Shown here: positions 34,908 to 45,244 of the stretch, piece after piece
Layout: every line of letters begins with the position of its first letter
How positions within the stretch are numbered: position 1 is the stretch's first letter
Assembly (NCBI GenBank): GCA_918026815.1
Contig: CAKJVC010000012.1
Location: 62,001 to 126,000, forward strand
From: Chalara sp. BL73
Taxonomy: Eukaryota > Ascomycota > Leotiomycetes > Helotiales
Reading direction: 5' to 3'
DNA: 64,000 nt
Notes under the pieces: model-generated
Seen by the model: only the letters and a program-made list of their open reading frames with translations
The model's database searches: none
What the model was told of the DNA's origin: nothing
Translations under genes and position numbers: made by a program

Positions 34908-37010
34908 ATGGCGGGCGAAGGAGGGGAGGAAACGCCTACGCGCACCGAGGAGGAATCCGACAACGAGTCTAGCAGCGCAAGCGGAAGCGGAAGTGAGAGT
35001 GAAGAGGAACCAGTCGAACTACTAGTCAACACCAGAGAAAGGCGCTCAACGGCCGGCAATCGACTCGCGAGTCTGATTCAGCAAGAAGATCCTGATGATG
35101 AACTCGAGCTTTTGTTCGCAGAGGCAGATGATGATGAGGGATTTGAAGATGACGAAGCCGACTCGGATGTGCAAATGGACTCGTCCGACGACGACGAAGA
35201 CCAGGGACCGACAGCCGGCGCGGATGACCTTGATGGCGAGAAAGAGCTGCGGAGGAAAGAAAGAGCTGAGAAGTTGAAGAAGCGCAAGGCAAATGATGGC
35301 ATACCCAAAATATTCAAAAAGAAAGTCAAAATAGACCCTACAGCATCGGCACATCCCCAAGCACCAGCTCCCAGACCAAAGAAGAAATCCGAACGGGCAT
35401 CATGGATTCCCACACCCGAAGATGCCCCAACGCGAGCATCGCAACGTGGTACCACGCGACAAAGCAAGGAACAACTGCACGCGCAAATGGTGGACAGAGA
35501 AATCAAGAGGTTGAAGCAACTAGCCAACATGGAAAAGGCTGCCGCTGCAAAGGAAGCTGCAAAGAAACCTGCCATGACTCAAGCGGATAGGCTGGCGGAA
35601 GCCGCAAGAGTTGAGAAGAGGAATTTTAAGAGCTTGAGCAGGTGGGAAGAGGCAGAACAACAGAGGGAAGAGGAGCAAGCAGCAAAATTGGCTGCTTTGA
35701 GCAACCGGCAAATGAGTGGCCCGGTCATTAGTTGGTGGAGCGGCAAGGCGGAATGGGTTGGAGGTATCTTGAAGAAAGTAGGCAAAGTCCTAGAGTTGGA
35801 GGATCCAGCAGAAAAGAAAGTCAAGAAGCGCAAAGCCGCGGAGATGGAATCAGATTCAGCTGCTTCTCCAGCTGCACCAAATGCGACTACTGATGGCGAT
35901 CAAGTTATGACAGATGCTGCTGCTCCCAATGGCACCGCGACAGCTACGCCGTCCACAAACGGAGCTACACCAAAGAAAATCGATACTCCTCCGCCCGAGA
36001 TCAAGGCAGCACCCAGGAGCCAGACCGAGGATTCAACCGGAACAGCTAATGGTAATGTTATTGCTGCCGTGAGTTCGCCTCTCCCAAAAGTGGTGCAAAC
36101 TGCTTCTCCTTTAATGGCGCCTCCTGTGCAACCCCATCTGCCTCCACAGGTGCATCCACCGGTATCTAGTGTACTTGCTCCACCTCCGAGTATAATCCCT
36201 AATTATCCTTATCCTCCACCACAACCAATAAATATACCTACAACAAATAATACATCCTCAACGCAAAAGCCTACACATCCACCATTCATCCTAGCACCAC
36301 CGCAACAATACTTGCCACCTCCCCAGTTCCAGCGTCCTCCAACCTTGCCCCTGGATGGGTCAGCACCGCTCCCCGGATTTGGTCCTCCACCTTTGGCCCG
36401 GTTAATGCCCTCTCAAACAATTCCCTTCAGCACAACCCCGCAAAATCAACTCAATCAACAAGTGGTCGTTCCTCCACCACCTCCACCTCCTGCAGGCCCG
36501 CTGCCCATCGAACACGGTACCCGGAACTGCCTCATTCTATCAAATTTCTCCGAAGACGCCATCAAAGACTCCCAAACTCAACTGCAAATCATCTTCGGGC
36601 GCAAGTTCCCCAAAGCCGTCAGGAAGAAGCGCGACCACGAGCTCTGCGCTATCACTTCCTACCCTGCTAAGTACCGCGACCCAAACACGGGACTGCCGTA
36701 CTGCAATGGCTATGCGTACAAGGAGATCCAAAAGCTGAAGAGGGGTGGTTATAAATGGAGTAAGCTAGTAGGCGTATATGTAGGCACAGGCGGCTTTGCG
36801 GCGAGAGGAGTACCTCCGAGGTTTTTGGATCCGAAAGCAGAGAGATGTACTCCTATTATGCCACCGCCGCAGCCAAATAGCACACCCCCAGCTACGACTA
36901 TCCAAACACAACCCTTAGTCACAACAGCACCACAAGGCCAATCTGTGACAACAGCGCAGCAGGTGCCGCCCACCACCACGACTACAACGCCGGATATGAA
37001 GACGACATGA
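34908..37010 (+). CDS. VPS72: SWR1-complex subunit VPS72/Swc2 (YL1 family)
   Basis: Histone chaperone subunit of the SWR1 remodeller that recognises H2A.Z-H2B for exchange into nucleosomes; nuclear. Single exon, 700 aa. The YL1 N-terminal part has LLVNTRERRSTAGNRLASLI, followed by an acidic patch (LELLFAEADDDEGFEDDEADSD) that in the family contacts H2A.Z-H2B. It continues with the basic KKRKANDGIPKIFKKKVK block, then helical, coiled-coil-like Lys/Glu/Ala stretches (about 190-265). A long Pro-rich linker (about 390-545) with a nine-proline run precedes the YL1_C domain at about 555-625, with CAITSYPAKYRDPNTGLPYCN and YKEIQKLKRGGYKWS. The gene is tail to tail with SGF73, another chromatin gene. 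Confidence 0.94.
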   Translation: MAGEGGEETPTRTEEESDNESSSASGSGSESEEEPVELLVNTRERRSTAGNRLASLIQQEDPDDELELLFAEADDDEGFEDDEADSDVQMDSSDDDEDQGPTAGADDLDGEKELRRKERAEKLKKRKANDGIPKIFKKKVKIDPTASAHPQAPAPRPKKKSERASWIPTPEDAPTRASQRGTTRQSKEQLHAQMVDREIKRLKQLANMEKAAAAKEAAKKPAMTQADRLAEAARVEKRNFKSLSRWEEAEQQREEEQAAKLAALSNRQMSGPVISWWSGKAEWVGGILKKVGKVLELEDPAEKKVKKRKAAEMESDSAASPAAPNATTDGDQVMTDAAAPNGTATATPSTNGATPKKIDTPPPEIKAAPRSQTEDSTGTANGNVIAAVSSPLPKVVQTASPLMAPPVQPHLPPQVHPPVSSVLAPPPSIIPNYPYPPPQPINIPTTNNTSSTQKPTHPPFILAPPQQYLPPPQFQRPPTLPLDGSAPLPGFGPPPLARLMPSQTIPFSTTPQNQLNQQVVVPPPPPPPAGPLPIEHGTRNCLILSNFSEDAIKDSQTQLQIIFGRKFPKAVRKKRDHELCAITSYPAKYRDPNTGLPYCNGYAYKEIQKLKRGGYKWSKLVGVYVGTGGFAARGVPPRFLDPKAERCTPIMPPPQPNSTPPATTIQTQPLVTTAPQGQSVTTAQQVPPTTTTTTPDMKTT

Positions 37011-37935
37011 AGAAGGAACGAGCTGTTTGTTATAAATAAGAAGAGAACGGGCAAGAGGCCACTGAAGTGTATCATATTGTACGAATTGGCAGAGCTCATC
37101 AGGTGTATACCAGCTACTCACCCTAGCATAGAAAAAAAGCATAGCAATAAAATTAATCATTAGACTTAGTATTTCCACTCTGCCATCTTCTTTCCTGCGT
37201 ATCATAAACGGAATGTACCAAGTATAAAGAGGCAATATATAGATATGAGATGATGTTATCGCTCGTTCTTGGGATTAATCTGAGCAGCGTAGTTGCGCAA
37301 GACTAAGAGGGTACCCAAGCTATAACGGACGCATCGGTCGCCGCCGCACCTACAACATAGAACATAACGCCCGAGGTTCACAAATCTGCCAGGGATAAAG
37401 CGTAGCCCAAGCCGCAATTCACAGGGCAGTTGGCCGCCTTTGCATGCCTCAAAGAACACATCTGAGCAACCGCGTCTTTGTTGCCCCCCCTCGTTTTTTC
37501 CGCCACGCGGTAGCGGAGAGGTTGGATACAGGAGGAGGAACCGCTTTCGGCGTGTGGAGAGGACGCGGGCCGCGGCAGCGTGAAGAGGCAACGAGGTAAC
37601 GCGTACATTCAAAACCGCTCGATGTTATGGCTTGAAGGAGAAGTGCGATGCGTTGAGGCGAGAGGGAGCCCGGGATTATAGGTGGATTGGTGTGAGGTCC
37701 GCTTCCTGTTTGATTGTGAACGACTTTAGAGTAATATATCTCAAAGAAGAAGGAAGGGAGAAGATAGACAGATATGAGAGGAACGCAGCATGGGTATGAG
37801 TGACGCTGTGACATTTGAATATCTAAGTCCAATAGCAAATACGGGATATCATCGGAGAAAAGAACGCCATGTCATGCACCTGTCCCTCCTTCGAAACGCC
37901 ATATAACCAAACACCTATTTCCTTGTATATCATCT
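37011..37935. other. Intergenic region between convergent VPS72 and SGF73
   Basis: 925 bp. A 118-codon frame on the minus strand (37256..37612) lacks an ATG at its 5' end and matches no family I know. Otherwise only the 3' flanks of the two genes. Confidence 0.45.
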
Positions 37936-39869
37936 CTAACGACCCGTAGCGCTAGGACGTCGTGGAGGCAAGCTCATTTGAAAATTGCTAGCCCGCCGAT
38001 TCACAACGCCTTGCATACCCGAGCTCAAATCCGCTCCTCCATCTCCAACAACCTCTCCTCCATCCTCACCCTCCGGAGCAACGTAGCCAGGATGTCCAGG
38101 CCACAACTTCTGCGCACCATAGCCCTCCACCTTGAAAATGTTTATCGTGAAGCCATTGGTAGCATTGTGAAGCTGCTCGTAGAGGCGGCGCTTTTGATAC
38201 TCGCGTTCAATAGGCATCTGGACCAGGGGAGGGACGAGGGGTTGTGGGTTCCAGTTACTGAGGCCCTGCATGACGGCCGTGAGCTCTTCATCTGAGTCGA
38301 CGGGGCCTAGAGCTGCATCTTCGTCTTCAAGAGGGGCGTTCGCATCAATAGCTGCCTCTATTTGTATGTGTTAGTATGATTCACGGGGCAAAATGAGCTG
38401 AGGGGGAGGATAGCAATTGAAAAAAGAAAAGCAAGGAAACGTACTCTGTTGCTTAGCCTGATTCTTCTTCTGGTAAGCTGCTAACAGCATGTCATAAGGC
38501 AGTGACCGACCACCAACTGCACGTTTAGCACCCATTGAATGGGATTTGCAGGTCAAAGATCGAGCACAGCGAACGCCTTCCTTGATCAGAACGCCGCATT
38601 GTCGTTCGACATCGACAGGGCCTAGTGGTTGTGACATATTAGCTTTCATGTGTAACAAGGTATCAAGATATAGACCACGGATTTAGTGGGAAAGATGTAG
38701 AAAATTTGAGTTGTCAGGGAAGCCAGATGCCAAATGTTAGAGAATATGTTTAGGTCCTGCCATGAATCTGTCGGCGGCGAGCAACGGAGGAGGTGAGCCT
38801 CATTGTCTGTTCGCGATTGCATTTGGACCGCACCAGCCCGCGATAGACAACTTGGACAACAAAGCATCATATCATACCATCATATCAGCGCAGAAAGCTT
38901 AATGATGGAATGATATTGATGCATCTAGACTCAAGCTAGCCAATGGTAAAGAGCTCGCCTGCCGATAGGATTCAAAAGGAGAGATGTCTTATCACTCCTC
39001 CTTTTCATCGCGTCTCTTCTTTGCACAGGATCTAAGGACCATAGGAAATGCAGGATAAATAAAAATAGATGGCACACCTTTGGGTTTGGCTTGCTTAGGC
39101 TTCACCTCTTCTTTCTTCTTCTTTGCCTTTGGTCCCTTTTCAGCATCACCGTCTGCCTTGCGTTTCTTGCTCTTCTCAACCTCTACCTTCTTGCCTGCAC
39201 TCTTCTTAGTGCTCTTCAAACCTCCAGCTTTCTTTTCTGGGCTCGCGTCGTCATCATCCTCACCACTTTCCATTCTAGTATCCCCATCTGCGTCCTTTTG
39301 CTGCTCTTCTCTCTTTGCTCGCTCTCGCGCATCCTTTGCCTCTTTCTTCTTTCGTTTCTTCTCCTCCTGCCTCTTTGCGCATGCTTCGCCGTGCTTCTTC
39401 GCAATCGACTTCAGAATGGCCTTGTTACAACTATTACACTTATATAACTCGGGGGCATCCTCGAGCGGCCGGCCAGTTGGAAATGTTTCCTTCGCCAGAT
39501 CATCAAGTTGATTCACTAGTGATGCGGGAGATGCAGGCCCTGAATTCTTGAGCGGTGTACTGGAGCCTTTCTTCTTATCATCTGGGTACAAAATGTTTAG
39601 TTTGGCTCGGTCGCGGATGGTAGTGGGGGTGTGGAAGTGCAAATTTCATGACTAACCGTCCACGACACTGTCATCTTTCCAGTTACCAGGATCGCGATGC
39701 TTAGGAGCTGGCTTTTTTAGTTTGATCGTGCCGGATTTCTGCTGCTTGTCTTTCTTGGTGGAGACCTTTATGGTGGACTCATCATCGCTGCCCACTACGC
39801 GATCGTCAGCAAAGCCCTGGCTGCATGTTGTTGGGAGAAGGGTTTGGTTCTGGGATCTGTACCTGCCAT
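37936..39869 (-). CDS. SGF73: SAGA complex subunit Sgf73 (ataxin-7 homologue, SCA7 domain)
   Basis: Anchors the histone H2B deubiquitinase module to SAGA; nuclear. The model is complement(join(37936..38357,38445..38621,39078..39581,39657..39794,39863..39869)), 415 aa. Exon 1 codes for just 7 nt (MA plus one base); the 68-bp intron 1, with a GCTGAC branch, gives [14 protein letters not shown]. Next are [30 protein letters not shown] with a zinc-finger-like C-x2-C...H-x3-C ([17 protein letters not shown]), a Lys/Glu-rich linker, and the SCA7 domain: [49 protein letters not shown]. Intron 3 is 456 bp, far longer than the others; the [11 protein letters not shown] junction is conserved in form, so I see no missing exon. 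Confidence 0.92.
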
Positions 39870-40608
39870 AATCACCGATTGCAGAGAATGGATGAATTTG
39901 GGTCACTCTCGGGTTTGGTGATGGATCAGGTCATTTGTCGCGATCGCAACCTTCGCGATGTGGTGCGTAAGGCTGAACCGGCAACCTTACTATTGGATGT
40001 ACCTTGTGGTGGCCAACGTAGGATCGAAACTAGTCGGGGGAGGCTCTACAAAAGTATCTGATACAGACAGCAATATTCAAATCTTTAGTTCAATGTTTGG
40101 GCAAGAAACGCGATTCCGGAGTATGTTTTCATTCGCATAGAGGTTGAGGGAAGAAAGAGTATCGTGAACCAGGAAGTCCATCACAAGGCTGAACTTCGGC
40201 CGCCAAAGCCGGCTAGTATTTTAATTCCCATCTAGAAACCCGCTCCACAACTCTCAACGCTTTCTGATGGTGATACTCTTTGATACATTCTTTTCCTTTT
40301 GCCTCGCTCTTTTCATTTAATAAGCAGAGAACCGTCTTCAAGTTAGACCAGGGACAACAGGTTATTGATTCTGTATTTTGAAAAATAAACAACAGAGCCC
40401 CTCACGAGTGGTCACAAGAGAACCGGTTATCAGTCAATCATTGGATTCTCTGTTTCTATCATCAAGTCCTGCTCAAGTGGGTTGCCCCTATTCTCTATAT
40501 ATATATTTTTTTCAGTTGCATGGTAATATTGCCTGCATCGGATATTCGGAATAACCATACGTCTTGTGCGACATGCTGCATATTTCTTGACTTGTAGCTT
40601 AGACCCTT
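39870..40608. other. Intergenic region between SGF73 and the first MFS gene
   Basis: 739 bp: the SGF73 promoter and the 3' flank of the transporter. There is a TATATATATATTTTTTT-like tract near 40495-40512. No gene seen. Confidence 0.45.
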
Positions 40609-42240
40609 CTACTGAGTCGAATCGCTGTCTCGAGTGACATCTTCTGTTGAAGTGCCACGTTTTTTACTCCCTACAACCGGAAGCCATACCCACAACATTC
40701 CCATGACAACTAGCAATGCTAGAATGACTGGCTGTAGGTTCTTGACACCTCTATTTTGAGCGATAACTCCCACGAGAAAGGGGAGTATGGCTCCTCCAGA
40801 TCCACCAAAGGCAGTGGCAAACCCGATAGTTCCAACATGCAAATCTCGTGGTAAGAGTTTTGCCGTCATGACTATGGCAGTTGGGAAAACAGGGCCTAAG
40901 AACACGCCTAGAAATGCTACCGCGATTGCAGAGACAACAAAAGAAGGCACAAGCCAAAATATTAACTCAAGACCAGCACTAATCGAAAGGTAAAGGATAA
41001 CGGATTGGAACTCGCCCAATCGTGCGGTGAGAAAGGAGAGCCCGAGCCGCCCAATGGTCATGCCAGCCCAGAAGCCAGTTGACGACACGCCCGAGTCGAA
41101 ACTAGATGCGGAGCGCTCTTTGATCATAAAAGTTACGATCCAGCCGCCAAGAGCCACTGAGTAAAGTCAGACCGAAGCTCGAAAAAATAGAAGCCAAAGC
41201 ATGCATACCTTCAGCTCCAACGTAAGCGAAAACGAAAAGAGCGAGTATCCAGGTTAGTTTGTTCTTCAAGGCTTGTCTGGTTCTTCCAGTATCAGAACTT
41301 GGGTCTCGTGGGTTTTCCAGCAGATACACATGCCCAGTTTGCGCCCAGAACGCCGATGCTGAGGTGACCAATTCCACGAAGGAGGAAGCAACCTAGGCGT
41401 GTTTTAGACAAATAGCTAAACAAGAATGGAGTGGCTCACCATGAGGTAGTAGAATGAATACCAGGGTAACCCGCCTTTGGTGAACATGGCCGTGGCAATC
41501 AGTGGTGATATTGTTGCTCCCAAGGCATAGAATGCTTGCAAAACCCCTGACACTTGGTTGGCTTTCTTCATGTTCCCGAGCCATGCGCACCAGGCACCGT
41601 CTATGAGTCCATTGCCAAAACCGACAATGGCAAAAAATATGACGAGCACAGGATAAGGCGGATGGAACACAAAGACTATATAGCTCAGCAGATGACATCC
41701 AGGAGCAACCACAGCAACTCCGCGCTGACCAAATTTGACATGAGTAGCATTATTGACCAAAGAGGCGAGCGTGTATCCTGCAAACGGGGAGAGGAAGACG
41801 AGCGAGACGACCGTGTAGTTGATGTTGTAGTACTTTTCTAGCTGGTGAACAGTTAGAGAATAGAGATAGGGTGTGGGGGTCAAAGCGGCTCAAACATATG
41901 GGACCAGTGCCTATTGAAGATCAGCATGTCATGACGAAATCCAATAGAGATAGATTATCAAGCTTACACCATACGCTCCGTCGTTCATGCCAAAAACAAA
42001 GAAAGAATAAAAAGTTGCGGCGACCCTCCACTTGTTGTTCGGAGGATTATTCCACTCCTGTAACGCCTCAACGCTATTTTCCGGTGACACTGCATGGCCG
42101 GTGACATAACTGCGTTCCAAGTCTATGGTCTGGGATTCCTCATCCGTACTGCCGAACAATGGTCGTGGAACAATGCCGACCTGGGTAGGAAAAGCCGATA
42201 TATCGACTTCCTCCTGTTTTTCGTCGATGATAATCATCAT
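40609..42240 (-). CDS. Major facilitator superfamily transporter, fucose-permease-like
   Basis: Twelve-span membrane transporter of the FHS-like MFS group; substrate unknown. The model is complement(join(40609..41156,41209..41392,41440..41841,41896..41910,41968..42240)), 473 aa. The 15-nt exon 2 encodes ALVPY between two introns of 57 and 54 bp; without it the conserved first helix GMNDGAYGALVPYLEKYY would be broken. Spans include VSLVFLSPFAGYTLASLV, FFAIVGFGNGLIDGAWCAWLG, a YALGATISPLIATAM helix, and the C-terminal FLGVFLGPVFPTAIVM. The first in-frame ATG is at 42321; I start at 42240 because the 27 extra residues come from a CT-rich, leader-like stretch. Divergent from the next transporter. 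Confidence 0.85.
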
Positions 42241-43781
42241 GCCCAGGTGTGGGAAGGATGGGGATAGGAGAGGAGAAGAGCTCAGAAAGAGAGGATTGTA
42301 GTAGTACTTATCCTGGAGCATACTTCGTAGCCATGGTCCAAGTATACGATGTTACCCTATCGTGCCTACCTGTTGGGCGAGGGAGCCTATAAGGGCTGAT
42401 ACCAGGAGAGACATCGCTCTTGTCACCGTACTGTATGGCCACAATGACTGAACTTTGGATAGGGTTCAGCCCGTTCGAATGGTAATGTGGTGGGGTTAGC
42501 GCTGAGGGAGCCGAAGTTTATTTCGCGCTGTAGGCGCATTTCGCGCGGTCGAGGGGATAATATTTTTTTTTTTTTTTCCTTTCTATCTTCTCTGGTGGAG
42601 TTATTATTACGGTTGCTGAAGAAATTGGGGAAAGGGGGTGGACGTGCCTCCGAACGGTACAGTACTGTATAAGGCTAAATAATGGGGGTTAGTTTGGGAT
42701 ATTCGGGGCCCGGAAGAGAGGACTTGCTTCCCCAGAACAAAAATGCGCTGGGATGAGATATAGAAGGGGTGGTAAGAGGGAGAGGGGGTGGGCATTTGCA
42801 TGGACAAGATGTCAGGGGTCAATTTGCTGGGTCTTGGCGAACATGAACCACTATCTGATAGTCACTCAAACTTAGCATCTAAAACTAGACTACTGGATAC
42901 TTTGTAGTCCCCATCCGCCGTCCTATCCTATCCTATCCCATCTCATCCCATCCCATTCCATCCCCCATCCCACCTTGCCTCCGCACCAACCACCCCTCCC
43001 CCCCCCCAAGAAAACGTCACTTATTGTACCGGAGCTACCATGCTCACCCACTCACCACTCATCATTCACCAACCACCACCAACCATCATCACCCTTTGCT
43101 GCACAACAGACGAACAGACGAACAGACGAAGAGACATACAGACATACATACAGATAACCAGGCTGCAACGCAACGTAAAAATCACATCTCTGCCTTGCAT
43201 CTAGCGTCGCTCTTTGATTGTCCCACTGCATTAGGGGCGATAGCCGTCGAGCTATCGAGATGTTTATTGCATTGCGATAAGGCAATTCTGGTGGTGGTGG
43301 TAAAGTTTACGGGAACAGCTATTCTGGACATTCATTGTTCTGGACCCTGTCAGCCTCAGCCAGCTGCACGTTCTCAAGCCTGGCACTGGCATCACTGCAG
43401 CGGTGATCGTATTCCTCCCCAACCATTTCAGTCTTCTAAGGTCGCCGGAGCTACCCTTGATCTTTCCACACATCAAATAGACTTTTCCTGGGAACCGCCC
43501 GCTTCTGAACACCGCGTAGCAAGAAGCAGCAGCAGAAACACAAACCAATGCCTCCTTCCACGTTGTCCCAATGCTGCGCTAAACAACTCATACCAACTAC
43601 GATACGCCACTTTTGAGAGTATCTGGAAGCTACAATCTGCAAGCAGTCTATGCTCGATAAAGCGGAAAGTTGGGACGCTTACGTAGTACCTGCAGCAGTC
43701 ACAACTCCGCGGTTGAGCCATGCAGTAACATCTTTGCTTGATGAACAATTGCAAGACCGGGATACAACAACCTCTACCATT
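42241..43781. promoter_or_regulatory. Divergent region between two MFS genes, rich in simple repeats
   Basis: About 1.54 kb. Poly-T at about 42562-42577, (CCCAT/CCTAT)n-like repeats at 42918-42972, CAACCACC-type tract at 43060-43100, and GACGAACA/GACATACA repeats at 43107-43156. A 220-codon frame at 43024..43686 runs through these repeats and is probably not a gene. Confidence 0.5.
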
Positions 43782-45244
43782 ATGTCGCCACAACATCACC
43801 CTCCCTACGGACTGCACTGGCGGGCTAGCACTCCTTTCATTATTGCGACTGTAACCATTGGTATGACATCTCCATGTTGCACGAAGTTGGGTATGACGTG
43901 ATATTCTAATCGTTCTTTTTGGCAGGCCTGTTCACGGATCTGTTCCTATACGCTTACCTGGTTCCTGTGACACCATTCATTCTTCGGGATCGTTTGCATC
44001 TTCCCCATTCTCAGATACAACGATGGACTTCTGTTTTCTTAGCTTCGTATGCCGGAGCTAGTCTCCTGTTCTCTCTCCCAGCAGGCATCATATCAGATAA
44101 GTTGCCTTCGCGCCGGTGGCCATTCTTAGGTGGCCTTGCGGCACTGTTCTTTGCAACTGTTCTACTATGGGTTGGTCGGAGCATCGCGGTGCTGATCTTG
44201 GCACGATTACTGCAGGGAATGAGCGCAGCGGTTGTGTGGACGGTTGGCATGGCCCTAGTGATGGATACGGTGGGCAGTGAGAACCTCGGCGCTATAAACG
44301 GTACAATGTTTAGCATCATCAGTGTTGGAGAGCTGATTGCCCCTCTCGTTGGAGGTTTACTCTACAAGAAGTTGGGGTACACTGCCCTATTCGGATTAGG
44401 GTTCGCCTTGGTAGCAATCGACCTGCTTATGCGGCTTGCAATAGTTGAGAAGAAGATTGCTGGAGTTTATGAAGATCTCGGCAATGACGCCGAGGATATA
44501 CAGGGAGTCATCAATGACGAAGCCGCGGGAGAAGAATCACCACTTCTTGCAAATAAGGATGACTTGCAGAAATGGGTCATACCCGCAGATCAGCCAGGCT
44601 GGGTCAGATCATTCCCAATGGTTTATTGTCTTAAGAATCCACGTCTTTTGGTAGCGATGTCCTTTACTTTGACACAAGCAATAGTACTTGGTACCTTTGA
44701 TGCAACACTTCCTACTCAAGCTCAGGATCTTTATGGCTTCGATTCTCTACAAGCCGGGATTCTCTTTGCCCCGCTCGTTTTCCCGAACCTGATCTGCGGC
44801 CCTCTTGCAGGGAGAGCAGTGGATAGATTTGGAACAAAACCTGCCGCTGTTTGCGGCATGCTATTTCTAGTTGTTACGCTGAATCTCCTTCGCATCCCAC
44901 AGGCGGACTCAGCAGGACACAAGGAAATAATTAAGTTCTGCATAATTTTAGGCCTTAATTCAATTGGATTGTCCATAATAAACGTTCCAGGTATTGTCGA
45001 AGCCAGTAAGGTTGCTGAAAAGTATCACAAAGCGAACAAGGGACTCTTCGGCGAGCAGGGACCGTACGGTCAGTTATATGCCTTCAGCTCAATGTTCTAC
45101 TGTGCAGGCTTAACTATCGGCCCTTTGATAGCGGGAACCTTAAGAGATACGATTGGATATGGTACTATGAATGCAGTGGTAGCCGGCCTTTGCCTGCTGA
45201 TTGCTGTTCTATCGTTTGTGTATATTGGTGATAAGCCTTCGTAG
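43782..45244 (+). CDS. Major facilitator transporter, vesicular-amine-transporter-like
   Basis: Twelve-span drug/proton antiporter type (VMAT-like DHA1 group), exporting unknown substrates. The model is join(43782..43860,43926..45244), 465 aa. The first helix runs across the 65-bp intron: STPFIIATVTIG then LFTDLFLYAYLVPVTPF. Motif A-like loop GIISDKLPSRRWPFLGG, motif C-like helix with GELIAPLVGGLLYKKLG, and the second half repeat GPLAGRAVDRFGTK, then FYCAGLTIGPLIAGTLRD. A central cytosolic acidic loop (EDLGNDAEDIQG) is as expected. An in-frame ATG 132 bp upstream (43650) could add 44 residues; I prefer MSPQHHPPYGLHWR because homologues start shortly before PPYGLHWR. Confidence 0.87.

Noticed and set aside
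35078..35575. 165-codon frame antisense to VPS72
   Set aside because: Antisense to the acidic and Lys/Ala-rich YL1 N-terminus; Ser/Phe-rich low complexity.
37256..37612. 118-codon minus-strand frame with an Arg-rich, mitochondrial-signal-like start and a tidy C-terminus
   Set aside because: The first codon is TTG, not ATG; no family fits; it lies in the convergent 3' region of VPS72 and SGF73.
43024..43686. 220-codon open frame upstream of the VMAT-like gene
   Set aside because: It runs through simple repeats (His/Thr/Arg-rich products of repeat translation), has no domain resemblance, and lies in the transporter's promoter region.
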